Positions 23,953-33,549 of a stretch of 64,000 nt of DNA are shown one piece after another. Each line of letters opens with the position of its first letter. Position 1 is the first letter of the stretch. The notes below the pieces were generated by a model that saw nothing but the letters and a program-made list of their open reading frames with translations, searched no databases and was not told the origin of the DNA. Source of the stretch: Frondihabitans sp. PAMC 28766 (GTDB taxonomy: Bacteria; Actinomycetota; Actinomycetes; Actinomycetales; Microbacteriaceae); assembly GCF_001577365.1 (NCBI RefSeq), contig NZ_CP014513.1, positions 310,001 to 374,000 of the forward strand. The letters run 5' to 3'. Made by a program: the position numbers and the translations under genes.

Positions 23953-24774
23953 ATGACGACCAGCAGCCCGAAAGCGCGCGTGGAACCCTTCGACATCCGC
24001 GAGTTCACGCGGACCGCGCAGGGCAGCTTCCGCTCGGAGCTCGACCTGACCGCCTACGAGACCGAGCCTCTCGACCAGGCGACCCTCGACATCCTGCGCT
24101 ATCTCACCCGCCTCGAGGCTGCCACGATGGAGCACCTCCGCAACCTGCTCGTGACGGCGACGCACAAAGACGCCCGCGTCACCGCCTTCCTGGTGACCTG
24201 GGCCTTCGAGAAGTTCTGGATGGCCGACGCCCTCGACGGCGTGCTCGAGGCCAACGGCCTGGCGCGCACGAAGACCATCCCGGAGGGCGCGCCGCGGCGC
24301 TCGGCCGACGAGGTCGTGCAGCGCTCAGGGCCCATCCGTCGAGCCATCGCGGCCGTCGGTCTGGGCGCCCCGATCGTCTGCGTGCACATGACGACGGGCC
24401 TCATCGACGAATGGATACTCCGCCAGGCATATGACCACGTGAAGGCGACCACGACCTCCGAGGCGCTGCGCGCGACCCTCACTCGCATCCAGACCATCAA
24501 GCAGCGCCACGAGGCGTTCTTCGCCGACGAGACCGACTGGCGGCTGCGCGACTCCGCTCGCGCCGTGCGGCAGACCCGGGCGGCCCTGCTGACGGCGGTC
24601 TGGCCGATCGGGGCCGTCGAGCGTGCGGCGGGCGACCGCGCCATGTTCGAGAAGTACGTCTACGGCGGCTCCGACGGTCGCGAACGCGCCGATGACATCG
24701 GTCACCGCGTCGCCGAGCTGCCCGGCATGGGCAATCGCATCGGCGAGGCCACCGCCACGAAGCTGCTGCCGTGA
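23953..24774 (+). CDS. Ferritin-like helical protein with a broken di-iron site
   Basis: A 273-residue helical protein paralogous to the one at 27152. Shared landmarks are LRYLTRLE, TWAFEKFW, DEWILRQAY and KQRHEAFF. The paralogue's six ligands E45, E77, H80, E141, E171, H174 correspond here to E55, K87, M90, E153, K183, H186, so three are lost, including both Glu of the ExxH pairs. It is therefore unlikely to bind two irons and may be a partner or scaffold. GGAGG lies eight bases before the ATG. The stop overlaps the reductase start (GTGA). Confidence 0.75.
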   Translation: MTTSSPKARVEPFDIREFTRTAQGSFRSELDLTAYETEPLDQATLDILRYLTRLEAATMEHLRNLLVTATHKDARVTAFLVTWAFEKFWMADALDGVLEANGLARTKTIPEGAPRRSADEVVQRSGPIRRAIAAVGLGAPIVCVHMTTGLIDEWILRQAYDHVKATTTSEALRATLTRIQTIKQRHEAFFADETDWRLRDSARAVRQTRAALLTAVWPIGAVERAAGDRAMFEKYVYGGSDGRERADDIGHRVAELPGMGNRIGEATATKLLP

Positions 24775-27130
24775 GCGGCGCGACGCCCTCGGCCACGTCG
24801 GCCCCGCTCGCCTTCGACGGTCTCGCCGTCTCGCTCGGCTCGTCGCACGTGCTGCTCACCGGCGGCACCGGCTTCGTCGGGCAGGCCATTCTCGAGCGCC
24901 TGCTGGCCGACCACCCCGACACCACCGTCACGCTGCTGATCCGCACCAAGGGCAGCACGTCGGGCATCGACCGCCTGCGCCACCTCCTCCGCAAGCCGGT
25001 CTTCAAGTCGTGGCGCGAACGCGTCGGCGACGACGGGGTCGAGAAGGCCCTCACCGGTCGCCTGCGGGTGCTCGAAGGCGGCCTCGACGCGGTGCCCGAC
25101 CTGCCGCAGGATCTCGACGTGGTGATCCACAGCGCCTCGAGCGTCTCCTTCGACCCGCCCATCGACCAGGCCTTCGACACCAACGTCGGCGGGGCCGTCG
25201 GCCTGTACGAGGCGCTGCTCGCCACCGGCACCGACCCGCACGTCGTGCACGTGTCGACCGCCTATGTCGGGGGCCTCCGCAAGGGCATCTTCCCCGAGGC
25301 GTCGCTGACGCACGACGTCGACTGGCGCGCCGAGTTCGAGGCGGCCCGCGCCGCTCGCTCGCGCGTCGAGCTCTCCTCCCGCCAGCCGGAGGTGCTGCGG
25401 CGCTTCGTCGCCGAGGCCCGCGCCAAGCACGGCAAGGAGGGGCCGCTCGCGGTCTCGACCCACGCCGAGGAGGCGCGCATCACCTGGGTCAAGGCGAAAC
25501 TCGTCGACCACGGTCGTATGCGGGCCGAGAGCCTGGGCTGGACGGATGTCTACACGCTCACCAAGGCGTTCGCCGAGCGCGCCGCCGAGCAGCTCTGGGC
25601 GGCGTCCGGGCACCGGCTGTCGTTCGTGCGCCCCGCCATCGTCGAAAGCGCCCTACGGCACCCCTACCCGGGCTGGATCGACGGCTTCAAGGTCGCCGAC
25701 CCGCTGATCATGGCTTATGGCCGAGGGATGCTGCCCGAGTTCCCGGGGGTCCCCGACAGCGTGCTCGACGTGGTGCCGGTCGACTTCGTGGTCAACGTGA
25801 TCCTGCTCGTCGCCGCCAACCCGGCGCCGCCGGCGTCGCCGCAGTACTTCCACGTGTCGTCCGGGGCCAGCAACCCCCTCCCGATCCACCGGATGTTCTC
25901 GAACCTCAACGCGTTCTTCACCGAGCACCCGGTGCCGACGGCTGACAGCGGCTCGATCGAGGCGGCCGAGTGGCGCTTCCCTGGCGGCCGACGCGTCGAG
26001 CGCGCCGTCCGACTCCGGACCCGTCTCAACGACGCGCAGGAGAGGCTTTTCATCCGCCTCCCGTCGACCGATCGTACGAGGCGTGTCCTGGCCTCGGTCG
26101 ACGAGAAGCGTGCTGACCTCGAGTCGCTCCAGAGCCTGACCGATCTGTATCGGCACTACATCCAGTCTGAGATCATCTTCGACGACCGGAAGACGAAGGC
26201 TCTGCAGCAGCGCCTCGTCGCTACCCAGCCCGGAGAAGTTTCGAGCGACATCGGTTTCGACATGGCCGACATCCACTGGGAGCACTACTTCAGGGATGTG
26301 CACTTCCCGGCGATCACGACGATGACGAGAGCGTTCTCTGTCCGATCGGCATCGTCGGAGCGCCCCGAGGGCGCCCTGCCTGAGCGCTCCGATGTCATCG
26401 CCGTCTTCGACCTCGAAGGAACGGTCGTCGACTCCAACATCGTCGAGCAGTACCTGTGGGTGCGCGGCTCGGGCTTCGGCAAGGCGGCGTGGCCCGGCGA
26501 GGTCGCCAGCCTGCTCGCTTCGCTGCCGGGCTACTTGCGCGCTGAACAGCGCGACCGGGGCGAGTTCATCCGCGCGTTCCTCCGGCGCTACGAGGGCATG
26601 CCCGTGGCGAGGCTCGAGGAGGTCGTCTCGAAGGGCTTCGGCCAGACGATGCTGCGCCACACGATGCCCGAGGCGCTCGAGCGACTGGCGGCCCACCGCG
26701 CGGCCGGCCATCGCACGATCCTCGTCACCGGATCGATCGGAACACTGGTCTCGCCGCTCGCGGCGCTCTTCGACGAAGTGGTTGCCAGCACTATGCATGC
26801 CCGTGACGGCATCTTCACCGGCTACCTCGCCGCACCCCGCTGGTCGACGAGGCCCGAGCGGCCTGGTTGAAGCGGTATGCCGAGACGGAAGGCTACGACC
26901 TCTCAGCTTCCTATGGGTACGGTGATAGCCATTCCGACCTCGTCTGGCTTGAATTGCTGGGAAACCCCAGTGCCGTGAACCCTGACGCCAATCTCTCGCG
27001 TGAGGCGCTCCGAAGAAGGTGGAAGATCAGGGACTGGAAGCGCGGCCCTTTCGAGAAGACGGCAAAGTACGTAAACTCGACAACAAGCGTCGCTGACGCA
27101 ACCACCACGAAGGGAGTGGGCGGGGAGTAA
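24771..27130 (+). pseudogene. Fatty-acyl reductase fused to a HAD-IB domain, frameshifted near 26836
   Basis: Residues about 25-400 are an NAD-binding-4 reductase: LLTGGTGFVGQAILERLL, VHVSTAYVGG and YTLTK; then a FAR_C-like helical part. From about residue 540 a HAD domain follows: VFDLEGTVVDSN (motif I), LVTGS (motif II). The frame breaks at 26870, but WLKRYAETEGYDLSASYGYG, GDSHSD (motif IV) and NPSAVNPDANL continue in another frame to 27130. One missing C in the CCCC at 26835-26838 explains it. The intact protein would have about 786 residues, reducing acyl-CoA to alcohol or aldehyde. GTGA overlap with the upstream gene. Confidence 0.82.
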
Positions 27131-27151
27131 ATATTCCCCTCCCGACATGTA

Positions 27152-27946
27152 ATGGCATTCGACATCGACAAGTACGCAGCCGGCTCCGAGCGCCTGGGCT
27201 GGGACGACCTCGATCTCGACCACTTCCGCGAGCACCCCCTCTCACCCGAGACGCTTCGCACGCTTCGCTATATGGCCGACGTCGAATACCACACCGTCTG
27301 CTACACCCGCGACCTCCTGACGACACCGTCCCACAAAGAGGGCGACATCTCGACATTCATGACGATGTGGAACCGCGAGGAGTTCTGGCACGGCGAAGCC
27401 CTCGGTGCCGTGCTCGCCGTCCACGGCATCACCGTCGACTACGACGCCCTCCGCGCCTCGCGCCTCAAACTGGGCTGGCGCGACCGCCTCGACCCGATCA
27501 AGCAGTCGATGCTCGGCAAGATCGTCGGCAGCGACTTCGTCGCCGTGCACATGTCGTGGGGCGCCGCCAACGAGTGGTCCGCCGTCACGGCGTACAAGCG
27601 CATGGCCGACCTCGAGACCGACCCCGTGCTCGGCGAGCTGCTGCGGCGCATCGCCAAGCAGGAGACCCGTCACGTCGCCTTCTACGTCTCGCAGGCGCGC
27701 GATCGCCTGAACAAGAGCAAGCGCGCCCAGAAGCTCACGCGCCTGCTGCTGTCGAAGTTCTGGGCCCCGGTCGGCTCGAGCATCATGGAGCGCGAAGACG
27801 TGCAGTTCGTGTTCGGCCAGATCATGTCGGGCATCGAAGGTCGCCGCGAGATGAAAAAGCTGGACATGAACATCGCGAGCCTGCCCGGCATGAAGGGCCT
27901 CACGATCTTCGAGAAGGCTCTCGACGGGCTCGGCGTCGCCGCGTAG
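27152..27946 (+). CDS. Ferritin-like di-iron protein with complete ligand set
   Basis: A 264-residue helical protein. The ligands E45, E77-x-x-H80, E141 and E171-x-x-H174 form the E/ExxH/E/ExxH pattern of ferritin-like oxygenases and oxidases. Flanks (DVEYHTV, REEFWHGEAL, ANEWSAVTAY, KQETRHVAFY) show no named family I can assign with confidence. Its place after an acyl reductase suggests oxidation or desaturation of a lipid chain or ether, by inference. It starts 21 bases after the HAD part. Confidence 0.8.
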   Translation: MAFDIDKYAAGSERLGWDDLDLDHFREHPLSPETLRTLRYMADVEYHTVCYTRDLLTTPSHKEGDISTFMTMWNREEFWHGEALGAVLAVHGITVDYDALRASRLKLGWRDRLDPIKQSMLGKIVGSDFVAVHMSWGAANEWSAVTAYKRMADLETDPVLGELLRRIAKQETRHVAFYVSQARDRLNKSKRAQKLTRLLLSKFWAPVGSSIMEREDVQFVFGQIMSGIEGRREMKKLDMNIASLPGMKGLTIFEKALDGLGVAA

Positions 27947-28014
27947 TCGAGGCACGTTGCCCCGACCGTTCAGCCCGGCAGCCGCGCTCAGCGCGGTCGG
28001 GTAGCGTTTTGAGC

Positions 28015-28740
28015 ATGGTTCAGCGCGAGAGTCGGCGACGCGCACCCGTCGCGCTCCTCGTGACCGGCGCTCTCGGCATCCTGGTGGCCGTCGGTGCGGC
28101 CCTCGCCGGGCCGCTGCACTTCGGCGGGCCCCGCTGGCTGCCGAACGGCATCGCGAGCCGCCCGCCCGTCGCGCAGACCCAGCCTCCGGCGTCGTTCAGC
28201 ACGCCGACACCCAAGCCGCCGACCACGCTGCACAGTGTGCCGAACCTGGGCTGGCTCGCAATCGTGATCGGCGCCGTCGTCGTGGCGTTCGCCGTGTACC
28301 TCTTGGTGCGCTGGCTGCTGCGCCGACAGCGCGACAGCGCCGTCGCGACGCCTGGCGACCTCAACGAAGCGGGTGACCTCGAGACCCTGCCCGACGAGCC
28401 GTCGATCGAGACGAGCATGCCCTACCTGCGCCGCGGGCTGCAGCGGGCTCTCGACGTGCTCGACGGGTCGCGGCGCCCGACCGACGCGATCATCGAGGCG
28501 TGGCTCGGGTTGCAGGAGGCCGCTGAAGACGCCGGGTTCCAGAGGCAGAGCGCCGAGACGCCGACCGAGTTCACCACCAGGATCCTGCGCCAGGTCGACG
28601 TCGACCCGACGGCCCTCGCAACCCTTCGTCGGCTCTACCTCGCCGTGCGCTTTGGCGACCGCACGGGCACCGACGCCGACGTGGCCGAGGCGCGCGCCGC
28701 CCTGTTGATCCTGCAGAGCCAGTGGACGGCGGCAACGTGA
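28015..28740 (+). CDS. Membrane protein with DUF4129 domain
   Basis: A 241-residue protein with two transmembrane segments (about 12-36 and 78-103) and a cytoplasmic C-terminal DUF4129 domain (PYLRRGLQRALDVL...AIIEAWLGLQEAAEDAGF...TPTEFTTRIL). DUF4129 often goes with transglutaminase, MoxR and DUF58 proteins, as here. TAGCGT ends seven bases before the ATG (leaderless). It is the first of five GTGA-linked genes. Confidence 0.87.
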   Translation: MVQRESRRRAPVALLVTGALGILVAVGAALAGPLHFGGPRWLPNGIASRPPVAQTQPPASFSTPTPKPPTTLHSVPNLGWLAIVIGAVVVAFAVYLLVRWLLRRQRDSAVATPGDLNEAGDLETLPDEPSIETSMPYLRRGLQRALDVLDGSRRPTDAIIEAWLGLQEAAEDAGFQRQSAETPTEFTTRILRQVDVDPTALATLRRLYLAVRFGDRTGTDADVAEARAALLILQSQWTAAT

Positions 28741-29333
28741 GCGGCGGAGGGCCCGGCTTCTTCCGGCCGCCGCTGCGGCGTCTCACCGTGACGGTGATCG
28801 TCGCTGCGGTCGTAGTCGGCGGCATCGTGTGGTTCTTCGGGCTCGACATCCCGCAGTCGGTGCTCGTGGCGGTCGCGTTCGCCGGCGTCGGCGTCACGTG
28901 GATCGCCGTCGAGGGCGGCGAGAAGGCCGAGTGGCCGCTGCCGCCTGTGCGGCGCACCCCGGGGGCCCGGCGCGACGTCGAGGCGCTGACCTGGTCGATG
29001 AAGACCCGCGGCGGGGTCGCCGGCCAGTCGCTGGCCCGCGTGCGGGAGGCGACGCGGCACCGGCTGCTCTTCCTCTACGGCCTCGACCTCTACGACCCGG
29101 CCGACCGCTCGGGCGTCGAAGGCGTCCTCGCGCCCGGCGTCGTGCGGATCCTGCTCAACCCGAAGCAGACGAACCTCGACCTGGCCGCGTTCACCCGCTG
29201 CCTGAGCGCCCTCGAGCGCCTGGGCGCGCCCACGAGCGCTGCTGCTGACCCTCGCACTTCTGACACCCGCACTTCTGACCCTCGCACTCCTGACACCCGC
29301 ACTTCTGACACCCGCTCCGAAAGGCACCCGTGA
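28737..29333 (+). CDS. Membrane protein of the MoxR operon with repeat tail
   Basis: A 198-residue protein with two transmembrane segments (about residues 16-36 and 42-60) and a cytoplasmic part (RRDVEALTWSMKTRGG...LARVREATRHRLL). The C-terminus is a five-residue repeat (PRTSD/TRTSD). No named family recognised; relatives occupy this place between DUF4129 and MoxR genes in actinobacteria. It overlaps both neighbours by GTGA. Confidence 0.8.
   Translation: MSGGGPGFFRPPLRRLTVTVIVAAVVVGGIVWFFGLDIPQSVLVAVAFAGVGVTWIAVEGGEKAEWPLPPVRRTPGARRDVEALTWSMKTRGGVAGQSLARVREATRHRLLFLYGLDLYDPADRSGVEGVLAPGVVRILLNPKQTNLDLAAFTRCLSALERLGAPTSAAADPRTSDTRTSDPRTPDTRTSDTRSERHP
29250..29309 (+). repeat. 15-bp tandem repeat at the gene's 3' end
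   Basis: Four units of MCYCGCACTYCTGAC (CCT or ACC followed by CGCACTTCTGAC, one unit with CCT for TCT), encoding PRTSD, TRTSD, PRTPD, TRTSD, and a partial fifth unit. They form the hydrophilic tail of the upstream protein just before moxR. Confidence 0.85.
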
Positions 29334-30421
29334 CCACCACCCAGCCCCTGTCGATCGACGAGGTCAAAGACCTCAGCGCGCGGATTCTCGACCAGGTCGG
29401 CAGCGTCGTCGTCGGCATGCGCCGGCCGCTCGAGCTGGCCCTCGCGACCATGCTCGCGGGCGGCCACGTGCTGTTCGAAGACGTGCCCGGGCTCGGCAAG
29501 ACGCTTGCGGCCCGCAGCATCGCCGAGGCATCGGGCCTCGACTTCCGGCGCCTCCAGTGCACGCCCGACCTGCTGCCCGCCGACATCACCGGCTCGTTCC
29601 TCTACGCACCGGCCACCTCCGACTTCGTCTTCCGGCCCGGGCCGGTCTTCACCGGCCTCTTCCTCGCCGACGAGATCAACCGCACCTCGCCCAAGACACA
29701 GTCGGCCCTGCTCGAGGCGATGGCCGAGGGGCAGGTCACCGTCGAGGGTCAGAGCTTCCCGCTGCCGAAGCCCTTCCACGTCATCGCGACCTCGAACCCG
29801 ATCGAGTACGAGGGCACCTACGCGCTGCCCGAGGCCCAGCTCGACCGCTTCATGGTGCGCTTGGCGGTCGGTTACCCCAGCCGCGAGAGCGAGCAGCGCG
29901 TGCTGCTCAACCGCGTCGACCGGCAGCGCGAGGTCGCGTCCGTCGCGGCGGTCATCACGCCCGAGACCCTGCTCGCTATGCAGGCGACGGTCGAGAGCGT
30001 GCACGTCGACCCCGACATCGCGCTCTACTGCGTCGACCTCGTCAACGCCACGCGCACGCACCGCGACGTGCAGGTCGGCGCCTCGCCGCGCGGAGCCCAG
30101 GGCCTCATGCTCGTCGGCCGCGCCCGCGCCGTGATGGACGGCCGTGACTTCGTCGCCCCCGAAGACGTCAAGGCCGCCGCGGTCCCAGTGCTCGCCCACC
30201 GCATCTCGCTCACCCCGCAGGCGTGGGCCAACGGGGTCGACGCGGCCGCCGTCGTCACCGGCATCGTGGCGCAGATCGCGGGGCCGCCGGCTGTCGGGTC
30301 TCGGGCCGCGGCGCAGGGCGCCGGGTCGCCCGTCGGGTCCGCTGGGTCGGCTGGGTCCGTCGGGTCCGCTGGGTCGGCTGGGTCGTCGGCTGGTGCCGCT
30401 TCGCCGCAGGATGCCAGGTGA
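29330..30421 (+). CDS. MoxR-family AAA+ ATPase
   Basis: A 363-residue AAA+ chaperone-like ATPase. EDVPGLGKTLAARS is Walker A, FLADEINR Walker B, ATSNPIEYEGTYALPEAQLDRF holds sensor 1 and the arginine finger region, and GASPRGAQGLM is the sensor 2 region. The C-terminus ends in a Gly/Ser/Ala repeat tail (GSAGSAGS type) of about 40 residues. MoxR proteins act with VWA/DUF58 partners in assembling or activating envelope or metal proteins; the DUF58 partner is next. Confidence 0.93.
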   Translation: MTTTQPLSIDEVKDLSARILDQVGSVVVGMRRPLELALATMLAGGHVLFEDVPGLGKTLAARSIAEASGLDFRRLQCTPDLLPADITGSFLYAPATSDFVFRPGPVFTGLFLADEINRTSPKTQSALLEAMAEGQVTVEGQSFPLPKPFHVIATSNPIEYEGTYALPEAQLDRFMVRLAVGYPSRESEQRVLLNRVDRQREVASVAAVITPETLLAMQATVESVHVDPDIALYCVDLVNATRTHRDVQVGASPRGAQGLMLVGRARAVMDGRDFVAPEDVKAAAVPVLAHRISLTPQAWANGVDAAAVVTGIVAQIAGPPAVGSRAAAQGAGSPVGSAGSAGSVGSAGSAGSSAGAASPQDAR

Positions 30422-31899
30422 CCCCTTCCGACCCCGGAGCCGAGCCTCTCGTCCCCACGAGTGAGGGCGCTGTCCCCCGCGTCGACTCGCGATTCAGGGC
30501 AGCGGGCACCGACGACGGCCCGAACGGTGCCGCGAGCGACGACCGGACCCGGTGGCGCCCGCGGTGGTCGGTCAACCCGATCGTGGCCTTCGGGGTGGCC
30601 GCCGCCGTGCTGCTCGCAGGCGCCGCGCTGGTCTCCGGCCGACCCGAGCTCGCTCTGCTCGCGCTGCCGGGGTTGCTGACCGCGGCCTTCGGCCTCGACA
30701 GCCGCCCGCGTCGCGCTGCCGGCGCCACCGTCACGACTCACCTGACACCCGACGAAGACGGCTCCGGCGTGGGCTACACGATCCGATTCGACGTGCCCGA
30801 GCACGTCGAGGCGGTCGCCGTGCACCTGGTCGGTGCCGACGAGCGCATCCACCGCTTCGCCCTCAGCACGGCACCCGCCACCCGAGCCGGCTCGGACGGC
30901 GCCGGGGCCGGCGCGGCCGGTGGCACGACCGTCTCCGGCAGGATCCCGGTCACGCACTCCGGCCCCCAGCAGATCGTCCGACTGCACTACTCGCTGCTCG
31001 CCGCGGGCGGCGGCGCCCTCTCGTCGCCCGACCCCGGCCCCGAGAGCTCGCGTCTCATCCCGCCGCCGCGCCTGCGCATGGAGAGCCTGCCCATGCCGCT
31101 GCGCGTCATCGGCATCACCGGTGCGCACGATTCGCACAACCCCGGCGACGGCGGCGAATTCCGCGACGTCGCACTCTTCCAGCCTGGTGACCGACTGCGC
31201 CGCATCGACTGGAAGGCCACCGCCCGCCGCGCGCAGCGACCGGGCGAGCTGTACGTGCGACGCACCTTCTCGACCGCCGACGCCATCGTCCTCCTCGTGC
31301 TCGACGACCGCGACGACCTCGGCGCCGACGTCTCGCGCTGGTCCGGCGCCCGGGGCGCCGCAACCACCGCGACGTCGCTCGACCTCGGCCGCGAGGCGGC
31401 CGCGTCGCTCGCCGCCGCATACGTCGCCGCCGGCGACCGGGTCGGCCTCCGCGACCTGGCCGGCACGGCCCGGTCGGTCGAGCCCGGCGGCGGCACCCGC
31501 CACCTCGACCGCCTGCGGTCGACCATCGCGACGGCCGTGCCGACCGGCGAGCCGAGCCGCAACGCGCGCACCCCGCTCGTGCCCTCGTCGGCCCTGGTCG
31601 TCGTGCTCTCGACCTTCCTCGACGACCAGGCCGCCACCATGGCGATCACCTGGGCGTCGACCGGCCACCGGGTGATCGCCGTCGACACCTTGCCCACCCC
31701 CTTCTTGAAGGGCGCGACCCGCGAAGAGAGCGCCGCCTTCCGCCTCCTCATGGTCGAGCGCACCGACCGGATCGACGGCATGACCGCCTCCGGTGTGGAG
31801 CGGGTGCGCTGGCAGCCCGACGAGAGCGGCCTGGGCACCTCGGCGATGCCCGCCGCCGTGCAACTGCGTATGCTCTCGAGACCGCGGAGGACACGGTGA
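30418..31899 (+). CDS. DUF58 protein, MoxR partner
   Basis: A 493-residue protein. Two helices near the N-terminus (about residues 57-95) anchor it; FQPGDRLRRIDWKATARR is the DUF58 signature, and the region after it (ADAIVLLVLDDRDDL...) is a VWA-like fold. It overlaps moxR by GTGA. Its partner ATPase precedes it, as in most bacteria. Role inferred from family association only. Confidence 0.9.
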   Translation: MTPSDPGAEPLVPTSEGAVPRVDSRFRAAGTDDGPNGAASDDRTRWRPRWSVNPIVAFGVAAAVLLAGAALVSGRPELALLALPGLLTAAFGLDSRPRRAAGATVTTHLTPDEDGSGVGYTIRFDVPEHVEAVAVHLVGADERIHRFALSTAPATRAGSDGAGAGAAGGTTVSGRIPVTHSGPQQIVRLHYSLLAAGGGALSSPDPGPESSRLIPPPRLRMESLPMPLRVIGITGAHDSHNPGDGGEFRDVALFQPGDRLRRIDWKATARRAQRPGELYVRRTFSTADAIVLLVLDDRDDLGADVSRWSGARGAATTATSLDLGREAAASLAAAYVAAGDRVGLRDLAGTARSVEPGGGTRHLDRLRSTIATAVPTGEPSRNARTPLVPSSALVVVLSTFLDDQAATMAITWASTGHRVIAVDTLPTPFLKGATREESAAFRLLMVERTDRIDGMTASGVERVRWQPDESGLGTSAMPAAVQLRMLSRPRRTR

Positions 31900-32445
31900 G
31901 CCGGGGGCGCCTGCCGGGCTTCCCGACCTCGGCCGAACACTGCCTGCACCCGTGCTGACGGCGGTCGTGGTCGTGGCCGGGCTCGTCGGATCCTGGTTCG
32001 TCGTCGGCCTGAGCGGCTGGCTGGTCGTCTCGCTGCTGCTCTTGCTGGGAGCCGCGCTGCTGCCCCGAGGCCCACTCGCGGCCATCCTCACCTTGCAGTG
32101 GGGGCCGCACTGCTCGGCGCGGGCACCCCCGGCTACGACGCGCGCTTCGTCGTCGCGCTGCTGGCCGCGCACCTGCTGCTCGCCTGCGGCTCGATGGTCG
32201 CCTGGCTGCCCTTCCGCTCGCGGGTGCAGCTCGCCGTGCTGCGGCGACCGGCCCTGCGCTTCGTCGCGGTGCAGGTGGTCAGCCAGGCGGCTGCCTTCGT
32301 GGTGCTCGTACTCGTCTCGCCGGGCTCTGCCGGCGCGTCGCTCGTCTGGCTCGGTATCGTCGGCGCAGCGGCCGCCCTCGCTCTCGCGGCTCTCGTGCTG
32401 GCACCCGCGCTGCTGCGCCCGACCAGCTCGGAGGCTCGAAGCTAG
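31896..32445 (+). pseudogene. Membrane protein at the end of the MoxR operon, frameshifted
   Basis: A GTG overlapping the DUF58 stop (GTGA) opens a frame that stops after 20 codons. The next frame encodes helices TAVVVVAGLVGSWFVVGL and WLVVSLLLLLGAALLPRG, then breaks at about 32095, and a third frame continues with VVALLAAHLLLACGSMVAWL and more helices to 32445. Inserting one base near 31930 and one G near 32093 restores a protein of about 180 residues with five or six helices. A shorter start at GTG 31952 would need only the second correction. Two indels suggest sequence error or decay. Confidence 0.6.
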
Positions 32446-32479
32446 CCCGGCTCTGAGCCCCCACCGCAGGCCGGCTTGC

Positions 32480-32551
32480 CGCACCAGCCCTGTCATGCGC
32501 GCCAGCCCTGTCGCCCGCGCCAGCCCTGTCACCCGCGCCAACCGCGCCGGC
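32480..32551. repeat. 18-bp tandem repeats between convergent genes
   Basis: Three units of CGCRCCAGCCCTGTCRYS (32480-32497, 32498-32515, 32516-32533) and a decayed fourth (CGCGCCAACCGCGCCGGC). They sit just beyond the 3' end of the leftward AbiEi/DUF559-type gene and outside any gene. Confidence 0.75.
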
Positions 32552-32555
32552 CCCG

Positions 32556-33459
32556 TCAGACCCATGCCGCGCCTCCAAGCGCCGACTTCAGCCGCGTCAC
32601 GAGCTCGGGTCGGTGCGCGCCCAGGTCGCTCTTCGTCACCCGCACCATCCGCCATCCTGCCTCGGCGTATCGCTCGCGCCGACGGATGTCCTTCTCGAAC
32701 TGCTCGGGGTCGAGCCGATGGTGCTCCCCCTCGTATTCGGCGACGAACCGCGCGTCCCGCCAGACGAGGTCGGACATCCCGATCCACCGGCCGGCCCGAT
32801 CGAACACGTCGCCGTTGAGCTCGGGCTCGGGCAGCCCGGCTCGCACGACGATGAGCCGCAGCGCGGTCTCTTGCGGCGAGCGCACCTTGGGCCGCGCCAG
32901 CTCGAGCGCCTCGCGCAGCCGCGCCACACCGCGGCACCCGGCGCGCCTCGAGACAGCGGCCTCGAGTTCGTCGGGCGGCCGCATCCGTGCCGCCGGGTAC
33001 CGCGACCACCGCCCGAGCAACGCGTCGGCCATCGCCACCAGGTCGTCGAGCGGCAGCAGCTCGCCGCACTGCGCCCACGCCTCCACCGGCCCCACCACCG
33101 GCAGCCCCGCGCAGCACGAGCCTCTCGACCGGCAGGATGCGATGGCCAACCACCCCGAGCCGGTGCGGCTCGCGACCGACTGTCGCTGCGACGTGCAGCG
33201 GAGGCTTCCCCGCACCGGACGGCAGCGGCAGCCGCCACAGCCCGGCGGCGGTCACATGGCTGAAGACGTGCCCCGGCGAGAGCAGCGGAGCGTAGCTGCG
33301 GCAACGGTCGAGGAGTTCGGCGTCACCGAGAGTGGTTCGCACTCCGTGATGGGCCACGCGCAAGTCCTCTGCACGGAGCCGCCACTCCGTGACGCCAGCG
33401 CGCTGGGCGGCGCTGGCGGTGAACGCCTCGAGCGTGAAGGGGAGAGGTGATAGCCGCAT
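32556..33459 (-). pseudogene. AbiEi-like winged-helix / DUF559 nuclease-fold protein, frameshifted
   Basis: The first 115 residues (TASAAQRAGVTEWRLR, HGVRTT, SHVTAAGLWRLPLP, VVGHRILP) are the AbiEi-antitoxin-like N-terminus common in actinobacteria. The continuation, LPVVGPVEAWAQCGELLPLD and later SDLVWRDARFVAEYEGEHHR, a DUF559/Vsr-like endonuclease core, is in another frame. Removing one C from the CCCC at 33105-33108 joins them to one protein of about 300 residues. Function of this family is unknown; it is not linked to a toxin here. Confidence 0.72.
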
Positions 33460-33549
33460 GCCGACAACCTTGACCGCCTCGAGGCTGCCGCAGAAGGCCC
33501 CTCACCAATCTGTGGACAACAAGCCGCCTGTGGAGGAATTCACGCAGGA

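Noticed and set aside
30025..33459. Very long leftward open frame of 1,144 codons
   Set aside because: It runs antisense across moxR, DUF58 and the membrane gene. Only its first 115 codons (33459 to about 33110) match a protein family; the rest is the GC-rich shadow of the rightward operon.
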